64,000 nt of DNA, taken from Alistipes provencensis. GTDB taxonomy: Bacteria > Bacteroidota > Bacteroidia > Bacteroidales > Rikenellaceae. Below the pieces are notes generated by a model that did not search any database, was not told the origin of the DNA, and saw only the letters and a program-made list of their open reading frames with translations. Position 1 is the first letter of the stretch; each line of letters opens with the position of its first letter. A program made the translations under genes and the position numbers. This document shows, piece by piece, positions 23,654 to 33,208 of this stretch. The DNA lies in NCBI RefSeq assembly GCF_900083545.1, contig NZ_LT559262.1, forward strand, positions 1,154,397-1,218,396. The letters are read 5' to 3'.

Positions 23654-23685
23654 CAAATATAGTGAAAGGTGAGTTCAATGCCAAA
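23654..23685 (-). promoter_or_regulatory. Promoter of the histidine kinase-regulator operon
   Basis: On the minus strand a TTTG -33 element (23682-23685), a 20-nt spacer and TATATTTG (23654-23661) match the Bacteroidota consensus. It decides the kinase start. Confidence 0.75.
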
Positions 23686-23752
23686 CCCGTCCGGAGATCC
23701 CCGAACCGCATTCCGAAGCGGCCCGGGGATTCCGCAGGGAGGGCAAATACAA

Positions 23753-23777
23753 ATATTTATCGTTTTTCGATAAATAT
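23753..23777. promoter_or_regulatory. Palindrome upstream of the ABC-exporter promoter
   Basis: Perfect 10-bp arms ATATTTATCG/CGATAAATAT around TTTTT. The inner 19 nt, TTTATCGTTTTTCGATAAA, occur as the exact reverse complement at 46687-46705, also 5 nt before a -33 element. A shared operator is likely. Confidence 0.65.
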
Positions 23778-23779
23778 TT

Positions 23780-23809
23780 TTTGATATTCAAAATTTGTTC
23801 CTATATTTG
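23780..23809 (+). promoter_or_regulatory. Promoter of the natA-natB-like pair
   Basis: TTTG (23780-23783), 18-nt spacer, TATATTTG (23802-23809): a good Bacteroidota promoter, about 38 nt before the ATG. Confidence 0.75.
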
Positions 23810-23847
23810 TCGCCGTAACGATCCGAAAAAACAAACATTCTGCGACT

Positions 23848-24768
23848 ATGGATTTACTCACAGTAGAACACGTCACCAAACGCTATGCCTCGCACACGGC
23901 GCTCGACGACGTATCGCTCGCCATCCCCCAAGGCTCGGTCTACGGACTGCTGGGCCCCAACGGAGCGGGCAAAACGACCCTGATACGCATCATCAACCGC
24001 ATCACGGCGCCCGATTCGGGCCGCGTGCTGTTCGGCGACCGCGAAATCGCCCCGGAAGATGTCTACCGCATCGGCTATCTCCCCGAGGAGCGCGGCCTCT
24101 ATAAAAAGATGAAGGTGGGCGAACAGGCCGTCTTCTTCGCCCGCCTCAAGGGACTTTCGCGCCGCGAAGCCGTCGTGCGGCTGAAGGAGTGGTTCATCCG
24201 GTTCGGCATTCAGGACTGGTGGGACAAGAAGGTCGAGGAGCTCTCGAAGGGCATGGCCCAGAAGGTGCAGTTCATCGTCACGGTGCTCCACGAACCCAAA
24301 CTGCTGATCTTCGACGAACCCTTCTCGGGATTCGACCCCATCAACGCCAACCTGCTGAAAGACGAGATACTGGGACTGCGCGACAAGGGGGCTACGGTCA
24401 TCTTCTCGACGCACAACATGTCCTCCGTGGAGGAGATCTGCGACCACATCACGCTCATCAACAAGTCGCGCAACATCCTCTCGGGCAAGGTCGACGACAT
24501 CCGCCGCCGTCACGGGTCGAACATCTTCGAAGTGGCCTACCGGGGTGACGAAGCCGTCCTGCGGCAGGCCGTCGCCGGACGCTGCGAGATACTCGACGGG
24601 ACACAGGAGGAGTCGGTCTACCGGATGATCAAGCTCCACGTCGACAACGACGCCGAGGTGCGCGGGGTGATTTCGGCCGTCAACGAAGCCGTCGAACTGC
24701 GCTCGTTCCGCGAGATCATCCCCTCGATGAACGACATTTTCATAAGGGCCGTCAACGGCAAACTCTAA
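23848..24768 (+). CDS. ABC transporter ATP-binding protein, NatA-like
   Basis: 306-residue cytoplasmic ATPase of an ABC-2 exporter. Walker A GPNGAGKTT (about 36-44), an LSKGM signature (LSGGQ equivalent), Walker B LLIFDEPFSG, and the H-loop in IFSTHN. The C-terminal 80 residues are the extra domain common in NatA/YhaQ-type proteins. The permease starts 13 nt downstream. By similarity the pair may export sodium, a peptide or a lipid; the substrate cannot be told from sequence. Confidence 0.88.
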   Translation: MDLLTVEHVTKRYASHTALDDVSLAIPQGSVYGLLGPNGAGKTTLIRIINRITAPDSGRVLFGDREIAPEDVYRIGYLPEERGLYKKMKVGEQAVFFARLKGLSRREAVVRLKEWFIRFGIQDWWDKKVEELSKGMAQKVQFIVTVLHEPKLLIFDEPFSGFDPINANLLKDEILGLRDKGATVIFSTHNMSSVEEICDHITLINKSRNILSGKVDDIRRRHGSNIFEVAYRGDEAVLRQAVAGRCEILDGTQEESVYRMIKLHVDNDAEVRGVISAVNEAVELRSFREIIPSMNDIFIRAVNGKL

Positions 24769-24781
24769 AACGAAAAACGCC

Positions 24782-26104
24782 ATGTCCAACATATCCATCA
24801 TTATCCAGCGCGAGTTCAACGAGCGCGTACGCAAGAAATCCTTCATCATCACCACGCTGCTGATGCCGCTGCTGATGATCGCCCTGATGGCCGCCCCGGC
24901 GCTCATCATGCAGTTCTCGCGGGGCGACGAGAAAGTCATCGCCGTCATCGACGAGAGCGGCCTGATAGCCCCGAAGCTCGAAAGCGACGAGGAGGTCCGC
25001 TTCGAAGCCACGGAACTTCCGACCGAGGAGGCCCGCAGGGAGCTGACCGAAAAGTTCGGCGTGCTCTGGATCGGCGGCGACATTCTGGAAAATCCCAACA
25101 ACGTCCGCCTCTACGCCAACTCCTCGTCGTCGCTCTCCCTCGAAAGCAACATCACGGGGCAGATCGAGCGCATCCTCGAGGCCGAGAAACTCAAGGCCTA
25201 CAACATCGAAAACCTCTCGCAGATTCTCGAACAGGTCAAAACCAAGGTCAATATGCAGACCTTCCGCAACGACAAGTCGCAGGAGGAGGACACGCAGGCG
25301 CAGTCGTCGGCCGTGGCCACGGGCGTGGGCTATGTGCTGGGATTCATTCTCTACATGTTCCTGCTGATCTACGGCTCGATGGTCATGCAGTCGGTGATCG
25401 AGGAGAAGAACAACCGCGTACTGGAGGTGATGGTCTCGTCGGTCCGCCCGTTCGACCTGATGATGGGCAAAATCCTCGGCGTGGCCTCGGTGGCCATCGT
25501 GCAGGTGCTGATCTGGGGCGTGCTGATCGCCGGAGTCGGGGCCCTCGTGATGCCCCACCTGATGCCCGAAGACGTGATGGCGGGCGCCCAAGCCATGCAG
25601 CAGGGTATGCCCGACGCAGCTTCGATGACCGACATGAACCCCGAAATGCTGCAGGCCGTGGCCGCCATGACCGATCTGGGCTATATCGTCAAGATTTTCG
25701 CCAGTCTGCTGCTGTTCGTCTTCGGCGGCTACCTGCTCTACTCGGCGATGTTCGCCGCCGTGGGCTCGGCCGTGGACAACGTGCAGGACGCCTCGCAACT
25801 GCAAATGCCCATCACGCTGCCGATTATTCTGGCCCTGCTGATGATGTTCGTCGTCATCCGCGACCCCAATTCGCAGATGGCCTTCTGGTTCTCGATCATC
25901 CCGTTCACCTCGCCGATCGTCATGATGGCCCGCATCCCCTACGACATTCCGCTGTGGGAGATCGTCCTCTCGCTCGTGGTGCTCTACGGCTCGTTCGTGG
26001 GCATGGTGTGGGTCGCCTCGAAGATCTACCGCGTGGGTATCTTCATGTACGGCAAAAAACCGTCGCTCAAAGAGCTGTTCAAATGGATTCGGTACAAGTA
26101 TTGA
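24782..26104 (+). CDS. ABC-2 type permease, NatB-like
   Basis: 440 residues: an N-terminal membrane helix (about 22-42), a periplasmic domain of about 140 residues, then at least five further helices (from about 180 on, with YVLGFILYMFLLIYGSMVMQ first). The motif SVIEEKNNRVLEVMVSSVRPFDLMMGKI is typical of NatB/YhaP-family permeases. It forms the membrane part of the exporter with the preceding ATPase. A Met-rich, hydrophilic segment (about 255-295, MPEDVMAGAQAMQQGMPDAA) forms a periplasmic loop. Confidence 0.88.
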   Translation: MSNISIIIQREFNERVRKKSFIITTLLMPLLMIALMAAPALIMQFSRGDEKVIAVIDESGLIAPKLESDEEVRFEATELPTEEARRELTEKFGVLWIGGDILENPNNVRLYANSSSSLSLESNITGQIERILEAEKLKAYNIENLSQILEQVKTKVNMQTFRNDKSQEEDTQAQSSAVATGVGYVLGFILYMFLLIYGSMVMQSVIEEKNNRVLEVMVSSVRPFDLMMGKILGVASVAIVQVLIWGVLIAGVGALVMPHLMPEDVMAGAQAMQQGMPDAASMTDMNPEMLQAVAAMTDLGYIVKIFASLLLFVFGGYLLYSAMFAAVGSAVDNVQDASQLQMPITLPIILALLMMFVVIRDPNSQMAFWFSIIPFTSPIVMMARIPYDIPLWEIVLSLVVLYGSFVGMVWVASKIYRVGIFMYGKKPSLKELFKWIRYKY

Positions 26105-26147
26105 GTTTTTTCCGTTAGCGGAATAACAGATTTACTGAAAATTTTCA

Positions 26148-26155
26148 TAAATTTG
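26148..26155 (+). promoter_or_regulatory. Candidate promoter -7 element for pgk
   Basis: TAAATTTG in the 109-bp gap, about 58 nt before the pgk ATG. No clear -33 partner is seen. Confidence 0.45.
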
Positions 26156-26213
26156 TCCCGGATTAGGCTTTACCGAAAATCATTTCAACAAAATACTTAA
26201 AAATCAAACAGCT

Positions 26214-27476
26214 ATGATCTCGATCGACAACTACGATTTCAAAGGCAAACGCGCGATCATCCGCGTGGATTTCAACGTGCCCCTCAACGAGAAGGGCGAA
26301 GTGACCGACGACACGCGCATCCGCGCCGCCATGCCCACCGTCAAGAAGGTGCTCGCCGGCGGCGGTTCGGTGATCCTGATGTCGCACATGGGACGCCCCA
26401 AGAAGAACCCCGATCCCAAGTATTCGCTCGAGCAGATCGTTCCCGCCGTCGAGAAGAACCTCGGCGTGAAGGTCCTCTTCGCCGGCGACTGCATCGGTGA
26501 GAAGGCCGCCGAAATGGCCAAGAACCTCAAACCCGGACAGGTCATGCTGCTCGAAAACCTGCGTTTCTACGCCGAGGAGGAGGGCAAGCCCCGCGGTCTG
26601 GCCGAAGACGCCACCAAGGAGGAGAAGGACGCCGCCAAGAAAGCCCTGAAAGAGGGTCCGCAGAAGGAGTTCGTCAAGAAGCTCGCTTCGTATGCCGACT
26701 GCTACATCAACGACGCGTTCGGCACGGCCCACCGCAAGCACGCCTCGACCTATCTGATCGCCAAGCAGTTCCCCAACGACAAGATGTTCGGCTACCTGAT
26801 GGAGAAAGAGGTGAAGGCCATCTCCTCGCTGATGGAGGCCCCGGCACATCCGTTCTGCGCCATCATCGGCGGTTCGAAAGTGTCGTCGAAGATCGGCGTC
26901 ATCAAGGCCCTGATCGAGAAGGTCGATTCGATCGTCATCGGCGGCGGCATGACCTACACCTTCGCAGCCGCACAGGGCGGCAAGGTCGGCGACTCGATCT
27001 GCGAGCCCGACATGTTCCCCGTAGCGCTCGAGATCCTCGAGCTGGCCAAAAAGAAGGGCGTAGAGCTGGTGATGTCCCCCGACGCACTGATCGCCGACGC
27101 ATTCTCGGCCGACGCCAACACCAAGGAGGCTCCGGCCAACGACATTCCCGACGGCTGGGAAGGTCTGGACATCGGCTCGGAAGGCAAGAAGGTCTTCCGC
27201 GACCACATCCTGAGCTGCAAGACCATCCTCTGGAACGGCCCCGTGGGCGTGTTCGAGATCGACAAGTTCGCAACCGGCTCGAAGGAGGTGGCGCTGGCCA
27301 TCGCCGAAGCCACCAAGAAGGGCGCCTACTCGCTCATCGGCGGCGGCGACTCGGTAGCCTGCATCAACAAGTTCGGTCTGGCCGATCAGGTATCGTATAT
27401 CTCGACGGGCGGCGGCGCGCTGCTCGAATACATCGAGTTCGGCGACCTGCCCGGCGTTGCGGCTATCCGCGAGTAA
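26214..27476 (+). CDS. pgk: Phosphoglycerate kinase
   Basis: 420-residue glycolytic enzyme converting 1,3-bisphosphoglycerate and ADP to 3-phosphoglycerate and ATP. The start [13 protein letters not shown] is the family signature; [29 protein letters not shown] and the late nucleotide-binding [10 protein letters not shown] are all present. Length fits the family. It is flanked by its own promoter-like element and a hairpin terminator, so it is probably monocistronic. Strong codon bias (mostly C-ending codons) fits a highly expressed gene. Confidence 0.97.
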   Translation: MISIDNYDFKGKRAIIRVDFNVPLNEKGEVTDDTRIRAAMPTVKKVLAGGGSVILMSHMGRPKKNPDPKYSLEQIVPAVEKNLGVKVLFAGDCIGEKAAEMAKNLKPGQVMLLENLRFYAEEEGKPRGLAEDATKEEKDAAKKALKEGPQKEFVKKLASYADCYINDAFGTAHRKHASTYLIAKQFPNDKMFGYLMEKEVKAISSLMEAPAHPFCAIIGGSKVSSKIGVIKALIEKVDSIVIGGGMTYTFAAAQGGKVGDSICEPDMFPVALEILELAKKKGVELVMSPDALIADAFSADANTKEAPANDIPDGWEGLDIGSEGKKVFRDHILSCKTILWNGPVGVFEIDKFATGSKEVALAIAEATKKGAYSLIGGGDSVACINKFGLADQVSYISTGGGALLEYIEFGDLPGVAAIRE

Positions 27477-27504
27477 ACCGGACGTCCCGAAACAATCATC
27501 CGAG

Positions 27505-27535
27505 CGGGGGCTTCCGGTTTACCCGGAGGTCCCCG
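27505..27535 (+). terminator. Hairpin downstream of pgk
   Basis: Arms of 13 nt (27505-27517, 27523-27535) pair with two mismatches or wobbles; a short T-containing stretch follows. A probable, weak terminator. Confidence 0.55.
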
Positions 27536-27557
27536 TTCTGTTAAAAACCCGAACAAT

Positions 27558-29591
27558 ATGAAAAAAATTATTCTCTTCGCAGCAACAATGGCCTGTATGA
27601 CAGCCTGCCAGAATACCCCGAAGACCCCGGCGATCGACATGGCCAACTTCGATCTTTCGATAGCCCCCAACGCCGACTTCTACGAGTACGCCACAGGCGG
27701 CTGGCAGAAGAACAACCCCCTGAAACCCGAATATTCGCGTTACGGATCGTTCGACATCCTGCGCGACAACAACGAGACGCGCATCAACGAGCTCTTCTCC
27801 GGCATGACCAAGCAGACGGCACAGCCGGGAAGCGTCGAGCAGAAGATCTCGGACCTCTACAAAATGGGCCTCGACTCGGTGCGCCTGAACGCCGAGGGCG
27901 CCGCCCCGATCAAGGCCGCCGTGGAGGAGATCCTCGCGCTCGGCGACCGTGCGCAACTGACCGCCGCCGTAGCCAAGCTCCACACCTCGATCGCCAACCC
28001 GTTCTTCGGCATAGGTGTGCAGTCCGACCTGATGAACAGCGACATCAACGCCCTCTACGCTTCGCAGCCGAGCCTGATGATGGGTGACCGCGACTACTAC
28101 CTCGACGCCGAGAACGAGTCGATCCGCACCGCCTACAAGGAGTATCTGGGTAAGATTTTCCGGCTGGCAGGCGTTCCGGAGGCCGACATCGAGAAGGCCG
28201 TCGCCGGCGTGATGTCGATCGAGACGAAACTCGCCGAGAAGAACTGGTCGAGCGTCGAGCTGCGCAACATCCCCGCCATGTACAACCCCACGTCCAAGGC
28301 CGATTTCGAGAAGGCTTACGACGCCATCGACTGGGCCGAATACTACAAGACAATGGGCATCGGCGATTTCGAACAGATCATCGTGACGACCCCCTCGGCG
28401 CTGGCCAACGCCAACTCTCTGATGAAGACCGCTCCGCTGGACGACATCCGTTACTATCTGGCCGCACAGTACATCGACGCCGCGACCAGCTACCTGAGCG
28501 ACGACTTCATCAACGCTTCGTTCGACTTCTACGGACGCGCCATGTCGGGCAAGCAGGAGCAGAAGCCCCGCTGGAAGCGCGCCATGTCGGTGCCCAACAG
28601 CACCCTCGGCGAAGCTGTCGGCGAGATGTATGTCGCCAAGTATTTCCCCGAGAAGGACAAGGTCCGCATGATGGAGATGGTCAAGAACCTGCAGACGGCG
28701 CTTTCGCAGCACATCGCCGGTCTCGACTGGATGTCCGACGCCACCAAGGCCAAGGCACAGGAGAAGCTCTCGGCATTCACCGTGAAGATCGGCTATCCCG
28801 ACAAGTGGAAGGATTATTCGACGCTCGCGATCGACCCCTCGAAGAGCTACTGGGAGAACATCGTCGAGGCCAACAAGTGGTACACGGCCGACAACATCGC
28901 CGAGCTGGGCAAACCCGTGGATAAGGACGAGTGGCACATGACCCCGCAGACGGTCAACGCCTACTACAACCCCACGACCAACGAGATCTGTTTCCCGGCC
29001 GCCATTCTCCAGCCGCCGTTCTACAACCCCGATGCCGACGACGCCGTCAACTACGGAGCCATCGGCGTGGTGATCGGCCACGAGATGACCCACGGATTCG
29101 ACGACCAAGGCCGCAACTTCGACAAGGACGGCAACATGAACAACTGGTGGACCGAAGAGGATGCCGCCGCGTTCAAGGCCAAAACGGAGATTCTGGTCAA
29201 GCAGTTCGACGCCATCGAGGTGCTTCCCGCCAAGGATGGCCAGCCCGCGGTATTCGCCAACGGCGCCCTCTGTCTGGGCGAGAACATCGCCGACCAAGGC
29301 GGTCTGCGCGTAGCCCGCACGGCTTACCGCAACTCGCTCGAAGGCAAGGAGGCTCCCGCCCCGATCGACGGTTTCACCCCCGAACAGCGTTTCTATCTGG
29401 GTTACGCCACGCTGTGGGCCCAGAACATCCGCGACGAGGAGATCGCCCGCCTCACGAAACTCGACGTACACTCGCTGGGCAAATGGCGCGTAAACGCCTC
29501 GCTGCGCAACCTGCAGGACTTCTACGACGCCTTTTCGATCACCGACGGCGCGATGTTCATGCCCGAAGAAGAGCGCGTCATCATCTGGTAA
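27558..29591 (+). CDS. pepO: M13 family zinc metallopeptidase (PepO/neprilysin-like) lipoprotein
   Basis: 677 residues. A lipoprotein signal (MKKIILFAATMACMTAC, Cys about 17) anchors it outside the inner membrane. The N-terminal M13 domain fills about 35-430. The catalytic domain carries the zinc site HEMTH (508-512) and the third ligand Glu575 in ENIADQGGLRVA; VNAYYNPTTNEICFPAAILQ is the M13 substrate-strand motif (NAYY). C-terminal RVNASLRNLQDFYDAF matches the R-V-N-x-x-x-x-N motif. M13 enzymes cleave oligopeptides. The length is typical and the enzyme looks intact. Confidence 0.93.
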   Translation: MKKIILFAATMACMTACQNTPKTPAIDMANFDLSIAPNADFYEYATGGWQKNNPLKPEYSRYGSFDILRDNNETRINELFSGMTKQTAQPGSVEQKISDLYKMGLDSVRLNAEGAAPIKAAVEEILALGDRAQLTAAVAKLHTSIANPFFGIGVQSDLMNSDINALYASQPSLMMGDRDYYLDAENESIRTAYKEYLGKIFRLAGVPEADIEKAVAGVMSIETKLAEKNWSSVELRNIPAMYNPTSKADFEKAYDAIDWAEYYKTMGIGDFEQIIVTTPSALANANSLMKTAPLDDIRYYLAAQYIDAATSYLSDDFINASFDFYGRAMSGKQEQKPRWKRAMSVPNSTLGEAVGEMYVAKYFPEKDKVRMMEMVKNLQTALSQHIAGLDWMSDATKAKAQEKLSAFTVKIGYPDKWKDYSTLAIDPSKSYWENIVEANKWYTADNIAELGKPVDKDEWHMTPQTVNAYYNPTTNEICFPAAILQPPFYNPDADDAVNYGAIGVVIGHEMTHGFDDQGRNFDKDGNMNNWWTEEDAAAFKAKTEILVKQFDAIEVLPAKDGQPAVFANGALCLGENIADQGGLRVARTAYRNSLEGKEAPAPIDGFTPEQRFYLGYATLWAQNIRDEEIARLTKLDVHSLGKWRVNASLRNLQDFYDAFSITDGAMFMPEEERVIIW

Positions 29592-29593
29592 CC

Positions 29594-29614
29594 CCCGCCT
29601 AAGAGGCGGGTTTT
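29594..29614 (+). terminator. Terminator of pepO-like gene, with a diverged second copy
   Basis: CCCGCCT-AAG-AGGCGGG then TTTT directly after the stop codon. A diverged copy of the loop and 3' arm (CTAAGAGGCAGGTTTTAG) lies about 70 bp further on, suggesting a local duplication. Confidence 0.75.
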
Positions 29615-29743
29615 AGGGGCGAAGGGTACTCACCGGGATTCCGGTCCGGTTCTGCGCTACCGCCCGGCTAAGAGGCAGGTTTTAGAGGGCGATGCCGGGT
29701 CATCGGATTTCCGAGCCAATGTTTCGCACCCTGCCAAATTAAG

Positions 29744-29773
29744 AAAAGCGTCCGGAAATTCCCGGACGCTTTT
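29744..29773. terminator. Bidirectional terminator between pepO-like and patatin genes
   Basis: Perfect 12-bp stem AAAAGCGTCCGG/CCGGACGCTTTT with a 6-nt loop (29756-29761). The A/T ends let it act on both converging genes. Confidence 0.9.
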
Positions 29774-29796
29774 CTGTTTTCAAAGTTAAAACCCAA

Positions 29797-32094
29797 TCAA
29801 TAAAACGTCCCCTTCGGAGCAAAGATCGCATAGCCGAAATTGAAGGTCAGGTACATGTTCTTCCAGTTCTGCACTTCGTATTTCGTCAGGGCGAGGCTCA
29901 CGGGGCCGATCGGGGTGTGGTAGACAAACGACGCCTCGGCGACGTAGTGCCAGCGCCGGTCGGGCTCCCCGAGCGGGTTGAAGTCGCGCTTGTCCCGGTA
30001 CATGGCGTAGAAACCCGTGCGGAAGAAGAAATTGGGCATCAAATCGAAGGTCGGCATCAGCCCGCCGGCCACGAAGCGCCGGGCCCGGTAGTCGGGCATG
30101 TAGACCATCCGCATGTGCGACACGGGGGCGTAGTCGGGCATCGACATCAGCGTGGCGGACTCGGTCAGGAACGACGGATGGTTCGTCAGGACGGCATCGA
30201 CGTTGAAGCCGAACGAGAACCAGTTGCAGCCCGGCACGTCGAAAAACTTGTCCCAGGTGAAACGCCCTCCGAACCACTGGCGGCCTTCGCGCGAGATGAA
30301 ACGCCCCGAATCGTAGGGCTGGTACTTGTCGCGTCCGGTGACGAAAATAGCCGAGAGCTGCAAGTCCGAACCCCGCCGGGGATAGAGGAACTTGTCGAGC
30401 GTATTGCGGGCGATCCCGGCCCGCAGGCCGAAGAACGAGAAGCGCGAATGGTCGGTGTCGTCGGCGAACAGCACGTCCGAATCGTAGCGGTAGTTGACGT
30501 GTCCGGCGTTGGCGCGCAGCGTGAAGACGCTGCGGTGGGTCAGCGGCAGGCCCGCGGCCGTGGAGAAGAAACTCTCGCTGTTCTTGACCTGCTCGGCATT
30601 GCGGACTTTGGTGACGTTGCCGAAATAGCCGTGGCGGAAGTTGCGGACCGCAAAGTTGTAGGAGTAGTCGAGGAAGATCGGTTTCCATGCGTAGAAATCC
30701 GTGCGGCCGCCGACCGCACCCCATGTATAGATCGGTCCCAGATAGAGGTCGGCTCCCAACTGCTGCGACACGCGGCCGATCCAGTGGTGGTTGATGCCGA
30801 TGTAGGCTTGGTTGAAGGCCGTCGAGGAGATGTTTCCGCCAACGGTGATCTTGAAGTTGGGCCGCGTGCCGAACCGGGCTTCGAACGAATAGCCCTTCCG
30901 GACCGAATCGTAGCGCACGACGGGGAAACCCATCGTGAATTCGCCGCCGGCAAGCACCTCGAAGAGATTGTCTTTCAGCTCCTCGAATCCCATCGGCCGC
31001 TGGATGCCCGGCGTACGGCGGTCCACCTGCACGAAATCGCGGATATATTCCCGTTGGGCGCGTTTCAGCCCTTCGAGTTTGTAGTCGTTGAAAACCAGCG
31101 GCGGGCACCTCTTGCGGAACGCCTCGCGGCGCTCTGCATAGTATGCCGAGTCGCGCCGCTCCCCGACCTTTTCGAGCAGTTGCGGCATCGCCGCCATGGC
31201 GTCCTCGTAACCCGCATCCATGATCGCTTCGGCCTGATCGAAGTCGAGCATGTTGACATCCACGGCGCGGCGGATCGTGATGCTGCGATCTTCGGGCAGC
31301 GTATAGTCGGTTTCGTGCATCGCCAGCATGAAGGCCTGATCCATGATGTTGTTCCGCTCGCTGGGCGGGGTGTTACCCTCGGTGCAGATCGACCCGACGA
31401 TCAGGTCGGGCCGGAAATCCCGGTCGAGGGGCTTCCAAGGGAAGTTATCGTAAATACCGCCGTCGAAGAGCAGCATCGAATCGACTTTCATCGGTCTGAA
31501 AACCAACGGGATGGACATCGACGAGCGGACCGCCTCGCTCAGATCGCCGCGGCGCATCACCACCGGCCCGCGGCTGTTCATGTCGCTGGCCACGCAGAGG
31601 AACGGGACCATCAGGCGGTCAAAATCGCCGTCCGCGGCGGCTGTCGCCGGGGCGAACAGCTCCGTGAGAGCCATGTCGATCTGCGTCGAGGAGATCAGGT
31701 TCCGGGGGGCCCGCAGCCGCTTCCCGGCGGGTCCTTCGACGTCGATGCGCATGCTCAGGAAGCCGGGATTATTGCCCAACTGCCGGTAATAGGCCATGTA
31801 GCGGTTGGGGTCGATGCGCCCCGAGACCCACTCGCGGACCACGCCGGAGCTGACGATCGCCCGCATCTCCGCCGGGGAGTATCCTGCGGCGTACATGGCC
31901 GCGATGATCGAGCCCATCGAGGTTCCGGCCACATAATCGATCGGCACGCCGTTCTGCTCGAGCGCCTCCAGAACGCCGATATGGTAAAGCCCCTTCGCGC
32001 CGCCGCCGCTCATCACGACCCCGACCTTCTGGGCCGAGGCGGGGAGCGCGGCCAGCAGGAGCGTCAGGACAAATGAGCCGATTTTACGCAACAT
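29797..32094 (-). CDS. Patatin-like phospholipase fused to an outer-membrane beta-barrel
   Basis: 765 residues. A signal peptide (MLRKIGSFVLTLLLAALPASA) precedes a patatin domain with the oxyanion loop GGGAKGL, the nucleophile elbow GTSMGS and the catalytic Asp in DGGIYDNFP. A spacer with a POTRA-like part (about 330-390) is followed by a C-terminal region of about 360 residues with alternating aromatic strands, as in the BamA/surface-antigen barrel. This is the PlpD/type Vd arrangement, in which the lipase is held at or released from the surface. It probably hydrolyses phospholipids. It diverges from pheS. Confidence 0.88.
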   Translation of the reverse strand: MLRKIGSFVLTLLLAALPASAQKVGVVMSGGGAKGLYHIGVLEALEQNGVPIDYVAGTSMGSIIAAMYAAGYSPAEMRAIVSSGVVREWVSGRIDPNRYMAYYRQLGNNPGFLSMRIDVEGPAGKRLRAPRNLISSTQIDMALTELFAPATAAADGDFDRLMVPFLCVASDMNSRGPVVMRRGDLSEAVRSSMSIPLVFRPMKVDSMLLFDGGIYDNFPWKPLDRDFRPDLIVGSICTEGNTPPSERNNIMDQAFMLAMHETDYTLPEDRSITIRRAVDVNMLDFDQAEAIMDAGYEDAMAAMPQLLEKVGERRDSAYYAERREAFRKRCPPLVFNDYKLEGLKRAQREYIRDFVQVDRRTPGIQRPMGFEELKDNLFEVLAGGEFTMGFPVVRYDSVRKGYSFEARFGTRPNFKITVGGNISSTAFNQAYIGINHHWIGRVSQQLGADLYLGPIYTWGAVGGRTDFYAWKPIFLDYSYNFAVRNFRHGYFGNVTKVRNAEQVKNSESFFSTAAGLPLTHRSVFTLRANAGHVNYRYDSDVLFADDTDHSRFSFFGLRAGIARNTLDKFLYPRRGSDLQLSAIFVTGRDKYQPYDSGRFISREGRQWFGGRFTWDKFFDVPGCNWFSFGFNVDAVLTNHPSFLTESATLMSMPDYAPVSHMRMVYMPDYRARRFVAGGLMPTFDLMPNFFFRTGFYAMYRDKRDFNPLGEPDRRWHYVAEASFVYHTPIGPVSLALTKYEVQNWKNMYLTFNFGYAIFAPKGTFY

Positions 32095-32109
32095 ATCTCA
32101 ATTTTTTTA

Positions 32110-32117
32110 TAACTTTG
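32110..32117 (+). promoter_or_regulatory. Candidate promoter -7 element for the pheS operon
   Basis: TAACTTTG lies 53 nt before the pheS ATG in the divergent gap. A clear -33 TTTG is not seen. Confidence 0.5.
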
Positions 32118-32170
32118 CACATTACTACGATATCTCTCAAAAGTAGGCAAAAAAGAAACACGAGCAAAAT

Positions 32171-33196
32171 ATGATCGACAAAATCAATGAACTCCTCCGA
32201 CGAGTCGAGGAGTTTAAGCCCAAAGCCGCCGCCGAGATCGAGGAGTTCCGCATCAAAATCCTCGGCAAGAAAGGCGAGCTGACCGCCCTGATGGAGGAGT
32301 TCAAAACGGTAGCCCCCGAACTCAAACGCGATCTGGGACAGCAGTTGAACCGCCTCAAAAACGAGGCCACGGAGCGCATCAACACCCTGCGCGAGGAGTT
32401 GCAGAACGCCGTGGCGGACAATTCCGCCCGGACGGACGACCTGACGCGCCCCGGCTCGGCCGAACACCTCGGGTCGCGTCACCCGATCTCGCTGGTCAAG
32501 AACCAGATCGTCGAGGTCTTTTCGCGGCTGGGCTACACGGTGGCCGACGGCCCGGAGATCGAGGACGACTGGCACGTTTTCTCGGCCCTGAACTTCCCGC
32601 CCGAGCACCCGGCACGCGACATGCAGGACACGTTCTTCATCGAGAAGGACCCCGACATCCTGCTGCGCACGCACACTTCGTCGATTCAGGTCCGCACGAT
32701 GGAGCACCAGAAGCCTCCCATCCGCGTCATCTGCCCCGGCCGCGTGTTCCGCAACGAAGCCATTTCGTACCGCGCACACTGCATCTTCCACCAGATCGAG
32801 GGCCTCTACATCGACGAGGGGGTCTCGTTCGCCGACATGAAGCAGTCGCTGCTCTACTTCGCCAAGGAGGTTTTCGGCGAGCAGACCGCGATCCGCATGC
32901 GGCCGTCGTATTTCCCCTTCACGGAGCCTTCGGCCGAGGTCGACGTCTCGTGCAACCTCTGCGGCGGCAAGGGGTGTCCGGTCTGCAAGGGCACCGGATG
33001 GCTGGAGATCATGGGCTGCGGCATGGTGGACCCGAACGTTCTGAAAGCCAACGATATCGACCCCGAAAAATACGCGGGATTCGCCTTCGGCATGGGTATT
33101 GAGCGCATTGCCATGCTCAAATACGGCGTGAAAGACCTGCGTCTCTACTTCGAGAACGACGTGCGGTTCCTCCACCAGTTCGACGAAGCGCTCTAA
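32171..33196 (+). CDS. pheS: Phenylalanine-tRNA ligase alpha subunit
   Basis: 341 residues; attaches phenylalanine to tRNA-Phe as an alpha2-beta2 enzyme with PheT, which is not in this window. An N-terminal coiled coil (about 1-90) binds tRNA. The class II motifs follow: HPISLVKNQIVEVFSRLGY, motif 2 with CPGRVFRNEAISYRAHCIFHQIEGL, and motif 3 FGMGIERIAMLKYGVKDLR. A zinc-ribbon-like CNLCGGKGCPVCKGTGW lies before motif 3, as in many PheS. It heads a run of five closely spaced plus-strand genes. Confidence 0.97.
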   Translation: MIDKINELLRRVEEFKPKAAAEIEEFRIKILGKKGELTALMEEFKTVAPELKRDLGQQLNRLKNEATERINTLREELQNAVADNSARTDDLTRPGSAEHLGSRHPISLVKNQIVEVFSRLGYTVADGPEIEDDWHVFSALNFPPEHPARDMQDTFFIEKDPDILLRTHTSSIQVRTMEHQKPPIRVICPGRVFRNEAISYRAHCIFHQIEGLYIDEGVSFADMKQSLLYFAKEVFGEQTAIRMRPSYFPFTEPSAEVDVSCNLCGGKGCPVCKGTGWLEIMGCGMVDPNVLKANDIDPEKYAGFAFGMGIERIAMLKYGVKDLRLYFENDVRFLHQFDEAL

Positions 33197-33208
33197 ATAC
33201 CCCTGCCC

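Noticed and set aside
27519..29471. 650-codon minus-strand reading opposite the M13 peptidase
   Set aside because: Shadow of a clear coding gene; Val/Gly/Leu-rich with no recognisable domain.
29917..32076. 719-codon plus-strand reading opposite the patatin gene
   Set aside because: Shadow; the opposite strand has the patatin motifs and a signal peptide.
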